Positions 1 through 9,945 are shown, counted from the first letter of the stretch. The stretch: 64,000 nucleotides of DNA from an uncultured Clostridia bacterium (GCA_947303185.1 CAMYXF010000004.1:62001-126000); one strand, 5' to 3'. A program made the numbers and translations. Notes: generated from the letters alone by a model not told the origin.

Positions 1-74
1 ATAATGAGAAATCGAAAAAATGTTGTCATACCATCTGCCAACAAAGAAAAGTAAACATACGGATAAAACCAAAG

Positions 75-104
75 TTGACTTATCTGATGACCATAAGCAA
101 TAAT
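75..104 (+). promoter_or_regulatory. Possible sigma-A promoter for the first membrane protein
   Basis: A TTGACT -35 box (75-80) is followed after 18 bases by AATAAT (99-104), about 50 bases ahead of the ATG at 155. Bases 1-74 hold no gene that I can see. This is a consensus match only. Confidence 0.4.
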
Positions 105-154
105 ACCTTAAAAGCAAAAGAATTAATGTAGGAAACAGGACTTGGGGAGGTCTT

Positions 155-1186
155 ATGTTTGTTACCCTTTTATTTGCTGCGTCACTAATGCTCTTTATCG
201 CAGACAGGAAAGTATCGCGCGCCTTCATTTCGGGCATTTTGGTTGTCTTTCTCGCTAATCTTCCTTTTGCGAGGCTGACTTACTTTATCTGCTATAAGAT
301 AAAAGATTTCGCAGAAAAACACTTGCCGGCATTTGGTAAACTGCATCACAGGATTGCTTATATGCTGATCGCAGTGCTTTTCACAGTCCTGTTTACAGCT
401 ATATTAATGAACCTTGGTAAACTTTGGAGTAAGGATATCTTCACTTCATCAAATGGGATCAAAAACGAAAAACTTGCCAGGACGCTTGTCACAACCTCAT
501 CAGTCATTATCATTGCGGTAGTCCTGTGGCTGGTTTTTAACAAATTTATAGCATTCGGGAAGAATTCATATTTTATGACCCTGATGGGTATTATCGGACA
601 TAATTTCGTTTTCTACAGACCGGTCATGTATTTGGGATTAACTGATAAAACAATTCAGTCAGTCAGGATCATGAACACCGTTTATGTGGCAATTCTTACA
701 GGGATTGGAGTTTTTAACATCTTTTGGGTGAATCGGAAAAGCAATATTTTCAACATTCTTACTTTAGAGACTTCAGAAAAAGCAGTTACCGACTCTGGGA
801 ATCTCTTCTCTAATATCAGTTTGATTCCGTCGCTTTGCGGCCTTTCCACCTTTATGACCGTTGCGCAATTAGGATATATTGAGTTGGCTCAGTTTCACAA
901 TGCACAGTTCAGCAAACCATTCTATTTTTCTATTTATTTCGGTGAATACAATGAAACCGAGAAGATATTTACCAAGACTGACAGAGTCGGTTTTGTAAAT
1001 GCTTTAGTCGTCATTTTAATATCAGGCATCATACTGCTGATTTCAAATCTCATCTATAAGATCGCCAAAAAGGAAATTAAGCAGTACAGATTTACGCTCT
1101 TTTTCTCCATAGCTCAGATAATCGTCTCGGTGATATTCATCATTATTCTCTTAGAGGATGCAGCTAAGTTTCACAGCATTCCTTAA
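155..1186 (+). CDS. Polytopic membrane protein of unknown function
   Basis: This 343-residue protein is not recognised. It is very hydrophobic, with about eight likely membrane segments (roughly residues 1-18, 23-40, 65-88, 112-130, 172-192, 222-240, 278-300 and 315-336). It also has basic loops and no obvious catalytic or nucleotide-binding motif. The start is supported by GGGGAGG seven bases before the ATG. It runs toward the GH2 beta-galactosidase gene and the two stop regions overlap by 4 bp, so the convergent transcripts meet here. It is not obviously part of the sugar operon, because it lies on the opposite strand. It could be a transporter or a surface-polymer flippase-like protein, but nothing visible decides this. 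Confidence 0.65.
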   Translation: MFVTLLFAASLMLFIADRKVSRAFISGILVVFLANLPFARLTYFICYKIKDFAEKHLPAFGKLHHRIAYMLIAVLFTVLFTAILMNLGKLWSKDIFTSSNGIKNEKLARTLVTTSSVIIIAVVLWLVFNKFIAFGKNSYFMTLMGIIGHNFVFYRPVMYLGLTDKTIQSVRIMNTVYVAILTGIGVFNIFWVNRKSNIFNILTLETSEKAVTDSGNLFSNISLIPSLCGLSTFMTVAQLGYIELAQFHNAQFSKPFYFSIYFGEYNETEKIFTKTDRVGFVNALVVILISGIILLISNLIYKIAKKEIKQYRFTLFFSIAQIIVSVIFIIILLEDAAKFHSIP

Positions 1187-3543
1187 TTCATTCCTATCGT
1201 AAAATCCAAGGATGCTGTCAGTCCATTATCAGGCAAAGATATCTTTACGGTTGCTCCGCCTTCTTTTCCTACTGACCTTATGTATGTACCACCCATACCG
1301 CCATTGATATCCACAAAAGAAGGTCCCAACACCTCTGCATCACCTGATACTTCGATCCCGGCCGGTCTGTTGTAAAAAGGCATCACATTTCCGAATTCGT
1401 CTGTTACACGTATCCTTATGGCTGCCACATCGTATGTCCCAGCTTCAACAAGTTCATGAGATGAAACCTTCAGATCAAGGCAGAGCCTGCTCATAGAGCT
1501 CTTAATAACGGTCTTGACCACCTCGCCGTTCTTTATGCCGTCAAATCTGAACCTGGTTACCTTGCCGCCCCAGTTACCGATGTATTTGCCGAAAAGAGAG
1601 TAAGCATCTTCATATTTCATTTTATAACGGGCCATTGCCTCGACCATGGTAAGTTTCATCTTGGCAGGCATGTTCTCCATCCCGTATACAGCCGAGAAGT
1701 TTAACGCGTCTTTGACGATCTTATTTTGTCTGTCGGAAAAGCCTTCCTGTTCCTTCATCTGATCGCCGATGTAATCATTTATAAGCATAGGCGGACAGAT
1801 CATGTGCTTATAAGATGAATCTTCACGCGTATACTCCTTGATAAACGTGTCATTCTTATACATCTTCACGCTGTCACAGTTTGAGAAGATATAGATCTCT
1901 CCCCTGTTTCCCGCAGGATGCTCACCGATATCCATAGAAGAGCTGATCTCCAAAACGGGATCTATGTCTTTGTTCTGGCTCGCATAAGCGTAAGCAGCAA
2001 TCTTCGGATTTCTGAACATATCCATAACGCCGTGATAACAAACCCTGTCGCCTGAACCGAAATCCTTATGCGTGTTGTAATCAAACATACACCAGCCGAA
2101 CGAACCGCAGATGTCGTCGTAAGACATAACACTGTCCAACACGTTGCAGTGCCTTAATGCGTGTTCCTGTCTGTGCAGTTCGGAATCATAAACTTTAGTC
2201 GGGAACATATGGCCGTTGTACTCGCTTATGAAAAACGGTTTATCCATATCGGAAGTTATGTTTTTCTTGGGCTCACAGCCGGCTGTTTTTCCGTTGTGGC
2301 TGAAGTCGTTAAATGCGTACACGTCTTCCAAAAGAGAACTCTTTTTGAGATACCTGACGCCGGATGTCTGACGGTACGGATCAAGTTCATGCGCTTCCTT
2401 GTTTGTTCTTGTATAAAGTTCATCACAGTCGACAGATTCATTTATCCTTACGCCCCACAAGATGATTGAAGGGTGATTGCGGTACTGGGATACCATTTCG
2501 CGCGTATTGATGACTGCCTGTTCTTTCCATGCATCGTCACCGATATTCTGCCAGCCGGGGATCTCAGTAAACACGAGCAGGCCCAGTTCATCACATCTGT
2601 CGATAAAGTGATGTGACTGGGGATAGTGTGAAGTCCTTACGGCATTTAATCCAAGTTCGTTCTTGAGAATATCAGCATCCATTCTCTGCATGGACTTCGG
2701 CATTGCATAACCTACATAAGGCCAGCTCTGATGACGGTTTAAACCTCTGAGCTTTATCTTCTCTCCGTTAAGATAGAATCCGTCAGCCTTAAACACGGCA
2801 TCCCTGAAACCGAATCTTGTTACAAATGTATCTTCGGACTCACCGTTTCTTAAGGTCATTGAAAGCTCATAAAGGTTGGGCTTATCAAGTGACCAGAGTT
2901 CCGCTTCGCTTACCGTGATCTCGCACTCTTTTTCGCACGGCTCTGCAAAAAGGACCTTACCCGAATCAATGCTTGTTATCATGGCAACGAGTTCGCCTTC
3001 ACCTCCGATGTCAGCTTTTATCCTGACCTTCTTATCGGCGCCAGCGCTCACGAAAACATCACGGATATAATTCTTCTCTTTTACATCGAGATGAACCTCT
3101 CTGTAGATACCGCCATATGTCATGTAGTCGATTACAAAACCGAACGGTGGAACATTAAGGCTCTCACGGCTGTCGCACTTAACTGCGATCACATTCTTTT
3201 CGCCGAACTTAATATGGTCAGTAATGTCAGCTGTAAATGCCGTATAACCGCACGAGTGCTTAACTACAAACTTGCCGTTGATGTACACTTCCGCTTCATG
3301 CGCAACGGAATCAAAAGTGACGAATACTTTCTTGCCCTTCCAGTCTGAAGGAGCGTCAAAAGTTCTCCTGTAGCAGGAGACCATCTGGTAATCCTTATCG
3401 TCGAAATAATTCAGCGGAGTTACCTTAACCGTATGAGGAATGCGCACCTGTTCCATCTTGTCTTCATTACTGAAAACAGGCTCGATCATTTCAGAAGTGA
3501 ATTCAGGTGACCACAACCAACCGTTGTTAAATTCTATTCTCAT
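1183..3543 (-). CDS. Glycoside hydrolase family 2 (beta-galactosidase type)
   Basis: This 786-residue protein has no signal peptide, so it is probably cytoplasmic and hydrolyses beta-galactosides brought in by the adjacent transporter. It shows the GH2 order: a jelly-roll sugar-binding domain (about 1-150), an immunoglobulin-like domain (about 160-245), a TIM barrel (about 250-530) and a C-terminal beta-rich domain. The acid/base region reads WGVRINES with Glu369, and the nucleophile region reads ISEYNGH with Glu441. The first motif differs from the common WSLGNE, so the specificity may not be lactose; a beta-glucuronidase or beta-mannosidase role is less likely but possible. GGGAG precedes the ATG. 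It is the last gene of a minus-strand operon with alpha-galactosidase, transporter, glycosyltransferase and TetR genes. Confidence 0.85.
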   Translation of the reverse strand: MRIEFNNGWLWSPEFTSEMIEPVFSNEDKMEQVRIPHTVKVTPLNYFDDKDYQMVSCYRRTFDAPSDWKGKKVFVTFDSVAHEAEVYINGKFVVKHSCGYTAFTADITDHIKFGEKNVIAVKCDSRESLNVPPFGFVIDYMTYGGIYREVHLDVKEKNYIRDVFVSAGADKKVRIKADIGGEGELVAMITSIDSGKVLFAEPCEKECEITVSEAELWSLDKPNLYELSMTLRNGESEDTFVTRFGFRDAVFKADGFYLNGEKIKLRGLNRHQSWPYVGYAMPKSMQRMDADILKNELGLNAVRTSHYPQSHHFIDRCDELGLLVFTEIPGWQNIGDDAWKEQAVINTREMVSQYRNHPSIILWGVRINESVDCDELYTRTNKEAHELDPYRQTSGVRYLKKSSLLEDVYAFNDFSHNGKTAGCEPKKNITSDMDKPFFISEYNGHMFPTKVYDSELHRQEHALRHCNVLDSVMSYDDICGSFGWCMFDYNTHKDFGSGDRVCYHGVMDMFRNPKIAAYAYASQNKDIDPVLEISSSMDIGEHPAGNRGEIYIFSNCDSVKMYKNDTFIKEYTREDSSYKHMICPPMLINDYIGDQMKEQEGFSDRQNKIVKDALNFSAVYGMENMPAKMKLTMVEAMARYKMKYEDAYSLFGKYIGNWGGKVTRFRFDGIKNGEVVKTVIKSSMSRLCLDLKVSSHELVEAGTYDVAAIRIRVTDEFGNVMPFYNRPAGIEVSGDAEVLGPSFVDINGGMGGTYIRSVGKEGGATVKISLPDNGLTASLDFTIGMN

Positions 3544-3563
3544 ACAGGCGCTCCCAAAATTTT

Positions 3564-5978
3564 TTATCCAATCTTCTCAATAGTATATATCCTTGAACCG
3601 AAATCGGGATAATATCTCATGTTCTCATTATATCCGCCTGAAGCAAACGCGCTCCTTAAATGAACGCCGGCATACATCATCGCATCACCATACATGTCAT
3701 GCTCTTCAGTCTCGGAACTCATCTTGTAAAATCTTGCGATCGTTCTGTGCGATAAGCCGTCCTGCTTAACGTGGATCGGTGCGACATAATTAATCAGGCC
3801 GCCGAATTCACGGACATCAAACTTCATCTTTCTTCCTTCGATGTGATACTTGTAATCACATTCAAGTCCTACAGGCTTTAACACACCCCACTGAGTGTTC
3901 GGATGAGTGAAAAGCTGCATCGTCATAGATACCGCTTTTGTCTTGTCGGGAGATACGACAGTCCATGAGATATCGTTGCCTGGAACGGAATCAAGAACGC
4001 TGTAACCGGGGGCGCCCAAAGCATCACCGTCACATGACCTTGAATCGTTCATCGACCTCGAACGGTAGAACCTTCCGAACTGCATTACTTCGCGCCACTT
4101 CTTATACATCTTAATCTGCGCTTTTACCGCTTCAAAATCATTGCTGCTCATGTCGTTGAGATTGCACTCATAACCGAGCACGCCGAATGATGCGACATTG
4201 AATCTTGTCTCAATAGGAGTACGGCGCAGAGTCTGATGGTTCGGACAGTCAGAGACATGTGCAGTGACAGTACGCATCGGATAACCATATGAATATCCGT
4301 TCTGGATCTCTGCCCTGCACACTGCGTCAGTGTCATCGCTCGCCCAGATCTGCGGGAAGAAACTCAATATGCCGAGATCAAATCTGTTACCGCCTGATGC
4401 GCATCCTTCGAAAAGAATATCAGGGAACTTCTTCGTGAGTTCTCTCATTACGCGGTAAAGACCAAGAATATATCTGTGTGTTACTTCGCCCTGTCTGTCG
4501 GCAGGAAGTGATCTTGAAAAGATATCAGAGAAGTTTCTGTTCATGTCCCACTTAACATATGAGATATCAGCAGAAGAGAAAACCTTGCTCATTACCTTTA
4601 TCAGGTGATCCTGCACTTCAACACTTGCAAGATCCAATACCATCTGGTTTCTTCCTTCGGAATGTTTCTTTCCTGGTATCTCCATCGCCCACTCAGGGTG
4701 CGCCAAGTAAAGACCGCTCTCACGGTTTACCATTTCAGGCTCAACCCAGATACCAAAATCAAGACCCAACGCACGGACCTTGTCGCAGATTCCTTTTACG
4801 CCTCTCGGAAGTTTCTTTGTATCAGGGAACCAGTCACCCAATGAAGTCGTATCGTCATTGCGCTCACCGAACCATCCGTCATCCATGACGAAGAGTTCAA
4901 TGCCTGCTTCTTTTGCTTTTCGCGCGAGACGCAGGAGCTTGCTCTCACTGATCTTGAAGTAAGATGCTTCCCATGAGTTTAAGAGAACTGGCCGAAGTCT
5001 GTCTTTCCACGGACCGCGCAGGATATGCTTAGACACGAAGTCATGCATCTGCCCGCTCATTCCGTTATATCCCAAAGAGGAATATGTCATGACCGCTTCC
5101 GGGGTCAGGAAAGACTCTCCTTTCGCAAGTTTCCATTCAAATGAAGTCGGGTTGATTCCCGACAAAAATCTTACTTTGCCAAACGGGCTCTTCTCAACGG
5201 ACTCATAGTGGTTGCCGCTGTATACGAGATTAAATCCGTAGACGTCGCCGTATTCTTCGTTGGCGCCTCTTTTCGAGATCATGACGAACGGATTCGCGCG
5301 GTTGGAAGTATTGCCCGTAAAAGATGAATTAACAAGGCGCGCGGATGACACGGACATATCAGTCTTTTTCATCTCTCTTGCCCATGCACCGGTAAACGTC
5401 GTGAAAACATAGTTATCAGGATCGAAATCGATCTGACAGCTCATGATCTTCTTTATCTTAATGTCGCCTTCGCCCTCGTTGATGAGACGCGCGGTTCTGG
5501 TGATAACATCAGTGTCAGAATAGACGCAGTAGATCAGTTCGAGCTTTAAGTTGTTTTCTTTGTCAGCCAGTACGATCGTCAGGACTTCTGCATCTTCACC
5601 GTAAGATGTAGGAAGGCCTTCAGTACCGCCGTCTCTGCCCTTGCTCTCGCTGAAGCTCTCGTAGAGGAAATCCGAAGTGAAACTGCCGTCGGAATTAACT
5701 ACTTCGATAAATGCTTCTCTTACATCACCTTTGCCGTAAGAACTCATCTCAAGGCGCATATCCTCAAGCGAGAAATTGCCGTGATCGGATGAATATACCA
5801 CAGCAGTTCCGGGAGCAAATTCGTGCTGCTCGGTAAGACCGTCTTCACTGTCCAGGTGAATCTTTCTTCCGTAGTAAAGATGTTCTATATGACCCGACTC
5901 CAATACCTTCATAGCATATGTCGTACGAGCGGTATCAAGGATGAATAACGGTGTCTTATCTCCTTTTATGGTGATCAT
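3564..5978 (-). CDS. Alpha-galactosidase, glycoside hydrolase family 36
   Basis: This enzyme of about 804 residues should release terminal alpha-galactose from melibiose- or raffinose-type oligosaccharides in the cytoplasm. It has the GH36 N-terminal beta-supersandwich (about 1-300), a TIM barrel with MDDGWFG, a KWDMNR motif carrying the likely nucleophile Asp, and ASDDTD carrying the likely acid/base Asp. The CASGGNR segment between them is also family-typical. I chose the ATG at 5978 because AAGGAG lies 9 bases upstream. A TTG at 5987 would sit directly against that site. The gene begins 5 bases after the transporter stop, so the two are co-translated. At about 800 residues it is somewhat longer than the usual 730-750. 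Confidence 0.93.
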   Translation of the reverse strand: MITIKGDKTPLFILDTARTTYAMKVLESGHIEHLYYGRKIHLDSEDGLTEQHEFAPGTAVVYSSDHGNFSLEDMRLEMSSYGKGDVREAFIEVVNSDGSFTSDFLYESFSESKGRDGGTEGLPTSYGEDAEVLTIVLADKENNLKLELIYCVYSDTDVITRTARLINEGEGDIKIKKIMSCQIDFDPDNYVFTTFTGAWAREMKKTDMSVSSARLVNSSFTGNTSNRANPFVMISKRGANEEYGDVYGFNLVYSGNHYESVEKSPFGKVRFLSGINPTSFEWKLAKGESFLTPEAVMTYSSLGYNGMSGQMHDFVSKHILRGPWKDRLRPVLLNSWEASYFKISESKLLRLARKAKEAGIELFVMDDGWFGERNDDTTSLGDWFPDTKKLPRGVKGICDKVRALGLDFGIWVEPEMVNRESGLYLAHPEWAMEIPGKKHSEGRNQMVLDLASVEVQDHLIKVMSKVFSSADISYVKWDMNRNFSDIFSRSLPADRQGEVTHRYILGLYRVMRELTKKFPDILFEGCASGGNRFDLGILSFFPQIWASDDTDAVCRAEIQNGYSYGYPMRTVTAHVSDCPNHQTLRRTPIETRFNVASFGVLGYECNLNDMSSNDFEAVKAQIKMYKKWREVMQFGRFYRSRSMNDSRSCDGDALGAPGYSVLDSVPGNDISWTVVSPDKTKAVSMTMQLFTHPNTQWGVLKPVGLECDYKYHIEGRKMKFDVREFGGLINYVAPIHVKQDGLSHRTIARFYKMSSETEEHDMYGDAMMYAGVHLRSAFASGGYNENMRYYPDFGSRIYTIEKIG

Positions 5979-5983
5979 AGAAA

Positions 5984-7798
5984 TCAACTCCTTGACTTAA
6001 GTTCCTTGTAAATCTCTTTGAGCTTCTTATCTGTCAGAATATACTTTGCCTTGAAGATAAGCAATGCAATTACGAGAACAAATATCGGAGCAAGCGTCAT
6101 TACCATTCTAAGGCCGAATACTGCGCTTGTGTCGATCGTCTCTACAACATTGTTCTTGATCGAACTTACTTTCTCAAGAAGAACGCTGAGATTCATGTCA
6201 ACATCGCTGTTCTGCTGGATATTGAAGATCGTGAGACATACGGATGCTACCAGAGCTGCAATACCTGAAGCGAGCTTAACGACGAATGTCTGCATTGAGA
6301 AGATAACTGACTCATCTCTTCTGCCGTTTTTAAGTTCGCCGTAATCGCAAGTGTTTGCAAGGAAGATCGTGCAGATAACATTGAGGATTCCGACAGAACT
6401 CATGATGAAGAATCCGGGTACGAAGAAAGCGTATACATTCTTTGTTCCGATAAGTGACAGAACGAGAAGGATGACGTATCCGGCAATCGCAGCGAAGACG
6501 CCGATATAGAAAATCTTCAGTGTTGAGAATGCTTTTCTAAGCAACGGGAAGAACAGCATCATCGCCAGGATCTGCATCGCGCCTGCGAACATATTGAACA
6601 GCGTGTAGTTGCCCTGCCAGTTCGATCCTGCAATATCGTATTTGAAGAAGTAGATCAACAGGTTCGAAGTGATGTATGTAGCCGTATTGAACAACACGAT
6701 AGTAATTACGATTGTCATTGCCTGGTCGTTACTGAGAAGCGCCTTGAACATCTGCTTTACGGAAGGAGTATTCATGTCAACGGAAGACTTCTCCTTGATG
6801 CAGAGACATGTAACGCCGATGAATATGATGAACATGATTCCGATAACAAGCGAGAAGTACTTGAAGCCGACTCTCTCAACTTCCAATGTTGAATTCATAG
6901 TAAGATCTGCAGTTATTGAATCACTGTTCTTGATAGCGTCATAAGCTTCAGAATCAACATAGAAAACAAGTCCTGCTTCACCTGCAGCTTCAGAATCCAT
7001 AACGAATTCTACCTTGGAAGATTTTGCAATGACACCGTTGATCGTAAAGTCATACTTCGTGTTATCGTTATTAAATGAATAGACACCTTCAAAAGCTCTT
7101 TCAGAACCGACAATGGTTACTGAAACGTTAGTCTTATCTTCAGCGTATTCGATCACGTTTTCAGTAGGGTTACCGTCACTGTCAAGCTCGATAACGTATG
7201 TGTGGATCGCTGTATCTGCAGACGTAAACTGCTTTGTTATGTTGTCAGTGCTGTTAGCCGTAAGTGATGTTCCGATCGAAGTTACAGCCATAACGGTAAA
7301 GACCGTAACAAGAGCAGAGCCTACGCCTGCACATGAACGTGCAAGAGTAGTAAGACCTTCTCTCTCCTTACCGCCTTCAGTGAATGCAGGAATCATTGAC
7401 CAGTATGGAATGTCCATCATGGTGTATGTAATGCCCCAGAGGATATAGAATACCGCCGCATAAGCAACAAGGCCCTTACCGTCCAATGCCGGCGGTGCTG
7501 CAAACATGAGGAACAGGATTACTGCATTTGTGATCGTACCGATCAAAAGCCAGGGACGGAACTTGCCCCAGCGTGTTTTCGTTTTCGCGACGACAACGCC
7601 CATGATCGGATCGTTGAACGCATCGAAAACTCTTGCTACAAGAAGAATGACGCCCATAGCGATCGCGCTTGTCTTCATGATGTCCTGGAAGTAATAAAGG
7701 ACATATGAAGCCGAGAGCATGTAGACCATGTCTTTTCCTACGGCACCGATACCGTATGCAAATTTCTCTTTGCCGGTTAAACCTTTACTAGTACTCAT
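5984..7798 (-). CDS. GPH-family (melibiose-type) sugar:cation symporter with a large extra loop
   Basis: This 604-residue transporter belongs to the glycoside-pentoside-hexuronide group of the major facilitator superfamily. DAFNDPIMG near residue 60 and RWGKFRPW near residue 76 are the family signatures. It should import galactosides for the two downstream glycosidases. MelB-type proteins have about 450-480 residues. The excess is mainly a polar insert of about 130 residues (roughly 178-310), placed between membrane helices and rich in Thr, Asn, Asp and beta-branched residues, so it probably folds outside the membrane. A smaller extra segment lies near residues 535-560. AAGGAG precedes the ATG. 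No EIIA-like C-terminal domain is present, unlike LacS. Confidence 0.88.
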   Translation of the reverse strand: MSTSKGLTGKEKFAYGIGAVGKDMVYMLSASYVLYYFQDIMKTSAIAMGVILLVARVFDAFNDPIMGVVVAKTKTRWGKFRPWLLIGTITNAVILFLMFAAPPALDGKGLVAYAAVFYILWGITYTMMDIPYWSMIPAFTEGGKEREGLTTLARSCAGVGSALVTVFTVMAVTSIGTSLTANSTDNITKQFTSADTAIHTYVIELDSDGNPTENVIEYAEDKTNVSVTIVGSERAFEGVYSFNNDNTKYDFTINGVIAKSSKVEFVMDSEAAGEAGLVFYVDSEAYDAIKNSDSITADLTMNSTLEVERVGFKYFSLVIGIMFIIFIGVTCLCIKEKSSVDMNTPSVKQMFKALLSNDQAMTIVITIVLFNTATYITSNLLIYFFKYDIAGSNWQGNYTLFNMFAGAMQILAMMLFFPLLRKAFSTLKIFYIGVFAAIAGYVILLVLSLIGTKNVYAFFVPGFFIMSSVGILNVICTIFLANTCDYGELKNGRRDESVIFSMQTFVVKLASGIAALVASVCLTIFNIQQNSDVDMNLSVLLEKVSSIKNNVVETIDTSAVFGLRMVMTLAPIFVLVIALLIFKAKYILTDKKLKEIYKELKSRS

Positions 7799-7810
7799 CT
7801 CTCAGTCTCC

Positions 7811-9277
7811 TTATTTCTTCATTCCCATCGCGATCTTTACTACCCTGTATGCGCCATCGTAGATTCCCAACGATTTGTTTCTTATGATGTTTCCGCACAT
7901 ATCCGCAAGCGTCGTATCGTCATCTGTGAAAAGCCTTATCATCTGCAATGTATGAGGAATGTCCCTGCACTCCAATGTGCCGTCACCGATCTCTGCTGAA
8001 TGGATTGCGCCCCACTGCTCGTGACCTCCGATTCTCTTGATAAAGAGCTTCGGCACGGGATAGAACGCAAGCTCAGAAGGCTTGGTAACAAGAACGTCGC
8101 ATGACCTCATGAGAAGGTTCGTCGCATATACTGCTTCGAAGATATTTTCGTGGCAGAAAAGATGTATTCCTTCAACGTCGCCTTCTAATGCATCGCTGCA
8201 AAACTTCACCGTTTCTTCCCAGTCATTGAAATGCGTTTTTGCTGTATCGCTGATTCCGGGAACCATCTTCTTTAAGTCTTCCCAGACGTTCTGATAGTCA
8301 CCGATATTCACATAGAGCGCTGCCTTATTCTTCTTAATGTCCGGCATAAGCTCGTTGATGATCGCTGCGAAGATTTCTTTCTGCGCGCCTGCACCGCCGA
8401 TGGTAAGAAGGAATCTTATGGGCTTTCCTTCTGCTTTGCGTGCAAGACGGCGTGCGCAGTCGTTTTCGATATTTGCAACGAGCTCGTGATCGATATAGTG
8501 ACCGACATACTTAAGGCTTTCTTCAGGCATGGGATTTAAAACTTTCTTGCCGTCCATACCATTGCAGATACGGTAGCCCTGATATGCATAATGAGTCTGC
8601 ACAGTGTGAATGCTTCCTTCTGCGAAGTGAAGCGCCATCGGCCAGTTATCCGGAATCGCATTTACAACGTTTTCCATACCCGCATGGATCGCAGCCTGTG
8701 CAGGCCATACGTGGGTTGCTACTACAGGAATGCCCTTGGGTACATTCGCAAATACGGGAGCCATGAGCTCTGCATTCTTCTGGTCTGCCGCGTTATAAGA
8801 AAGCTTTCTGAAGCCTTCGTAGTTCAGAGGTTCCCATACGATCTTGTTAAACAGCTTAGACTTCTGTGAGAGTCTCGAACCTGTAGAATAAAGATCGTTC
8901 TGCGCAGAGATAACCTTCGTGCAAGTCGTCTGCTTATATGAGTTAAGATCCATCCAGTAAGGAACATAACCCATTGAGTTTGCTGCAGACGCAATAGCCA
9001 TTGAGATACGGTAGTGACCGAATCCCATTCTGATGTTGCCTACGATAATTCCCTTTTCGTTATCAAAACCTTCAGATACACCGGCATCGCTGTCACCTAC
9101 AGCAATGTTCCTGACGCCCAGGATATCTCCGATATATTCATTACCGACCACCCTTGCCGAATAATTCTTATCTGAATCGTCGCCGAACTTTCTGGCATAC
9201 TTCGCCTTGGACTTTACGGCCTTCTTGTAAACCGAATCAGACTGAACGTTATTAAAGATAACTTTGGACTTTTCCAT
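7811..9277 (-). CDS. GT-B-like glycosyltransferase of unknown acceptor
   Basis: This protein of about 488 residues has a nucleotide-sugar transferase look. IRMGFGHYRISMA resembles the glycine/His motif of MurG and diacylglycerol glycosyltransferases. LLTIGGAGAQKE begins a second Rossmann half, and VTKPSELAFYPVPKLFI resembles the donor-binding loop of GT-B enzymes. There is no signal peptide or clear membrane helix. The ATG at 9277 starts 8 bases after the TetR stop; a TTG at 9289 overlaps that stop and is less likely. It lies inside the galactoside operon, which is unusual for such an enzyme. It might use UDP-galactose from the Leloir pathway to build a glycolipid or polymer, but this is inference. 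Confidence 0.6.
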   Translation of the reverse strand: MEKSKVIFNNVQSDSVYKKAVKSKAKYARKFGDDSDKNYSARVVGNEYIGDILGVRNIAVGDSDAGVSEGFDNEKGIIVGNIRMGFGHYRISMAIASAANSMGYVPYWMDLNSYKQTTCTKVISAQNDLYSTGSRLSQKSKLFNKIVWEPLNYEGFRKLSYNAADQKNAELMAPVFANVPKGIPVVATHVWPAQAAIHAGMENVVNAIPDNWPMALHFAEGSIHTVQTHYAYQGYRICNGMDGKKVLNPMPEESLKYVGHYIDHELVANIENDCARRLARKAEGKPIRFLLTIGGAGAQKEIFAAIINELMPDIKKNKAALYVNIGDYQNVWEDLKKMVPGISDTAKTHFNDWEETVKFCSDALEGDVEGIHLFCHENIFEAVYATNLLMRSCDVLVTKPSELAFYPVPKLFIKRIGGHEQWGAIHSAEIGDGTLECRDIPHTLQMIRLFTDDDTTLADMCGNIIRNKSLGIYDGAYRVVKIAMGMKK

Positions 9278-9285
9278 TTTTATTC

Positions 9286-9858
9286 TCAACTTTCTGCAAT
9301 GCCTGTTAAGAGAATGTCTACTACTTCGTTAAGATAATCGTTGTACTTCTTGTGTCCGCCCTTCATGACGTCCTTCTCGAAAAATCTCTCGAGCGATGCT
9401 TCCATCATCATTTTGAAAATCTTGAGGTCCGCATCCTTCTTTATGATGCCTTCTTCCTTACCCTGCTCCATGAGCTTCAGAGTTGGCTCCCATCCGGTCT
9501 CAAGGCGTTTTTGGACCTTCTTATAAACCTTCGGGTATTTCTCCTTTAACGGGTGGAGTTCCTGGAAGTTGATGTTCCTGTATCCTTCGGGCATTGCCGC
9601 CAGGAGCATTCTGATCTTTTCCGCTGTTGTGTATTCAGTTGAATTAAGAATCTCTTCTTCTCTTACCTTTATGTTGTCGAAAACATAATCGGCCATCGTC
9701 TCGAACATCTCTTCCTTGCTCGTGAACTCTTTATAGATAGTTTTCTTGGAGATCTTAAGCTCGTCAGCGACATCGTCCATCGTGAACTTTAATCCCTTTT
9801 TATTGAAAACCTGTATGATTCCTAAAAGAATCTTCTCGCGGATCTCGGTCATCTTCAT
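9286..9858 (-). CDS. TetR/AcrR-family transcriptional regulator
   Basis: The protein has about 190 residues. Its N-terminal helix-turn-helix (KFTMDDVADELKISKKTIYKEF, quoted in part: DDVADELKISKKTIY) is typical of TetR regulators, and the C-terminal helical half would bind the inducer. The start at 9858 is set by AAAGGAGA 7 bases upstream; a longer reading from 9930 has no such site. It heads the minus-strand galactoside operon and diverges from galK-galT. Two inverted repeats with GGAAACT half-sites lie just upstream, suggesting autoregulation and shared control of both operons. TetR proteins are less usual than LacI or AraC proteins for galactoside operons. Confidence 0.88.
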   Translation of the reverse strand: MKMTEIREKILLGIIQVFNKKGLKFTMDDVADELKISKKTIYKEFTSKEEMFETMADYVFDNIKVREEEILNSTEYTTAEKIRMLLAAMPEGYRNINFQELHPLKEKYPKVYKKVQKRLETGWEPTLKLMEQGKEEGIIKKDADLKIFKMMMEASLERFFEKDVMKGGHKKYNDYLNEVVDILLTGIAES

Positions 9859-9873
9859 ATGGAAATCTCCTTT

Positions 9874-9903
9874 GGAAACTCGATATAAACTTTTCAGTTT
9901 CCG
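9874..9903. promoter_or_regulatory. Candidate operator 1 of the TetR regulator
   Basis: An inverted repeat pairs GGAAACT (9874-9880) with AGTTTCC (9896-9902) around a 15-base centre. It overlaps the leader of the TetR gene, just ahead of its ribosome binding site. The same half-sites recur at 9946-9975, which is what makes a regulator target likely. Confidence 0.5.
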
Positions 9904-9945
9904 CTTAAATAATACCAAGATGTCCGACAAATAGGGAATTTTGTT

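Noticed and set aside
1..154. Leading end of another gene
   Set aside because: No open frame with protein-like composition runs in from the window edge; only a promoter-like pair was seen.
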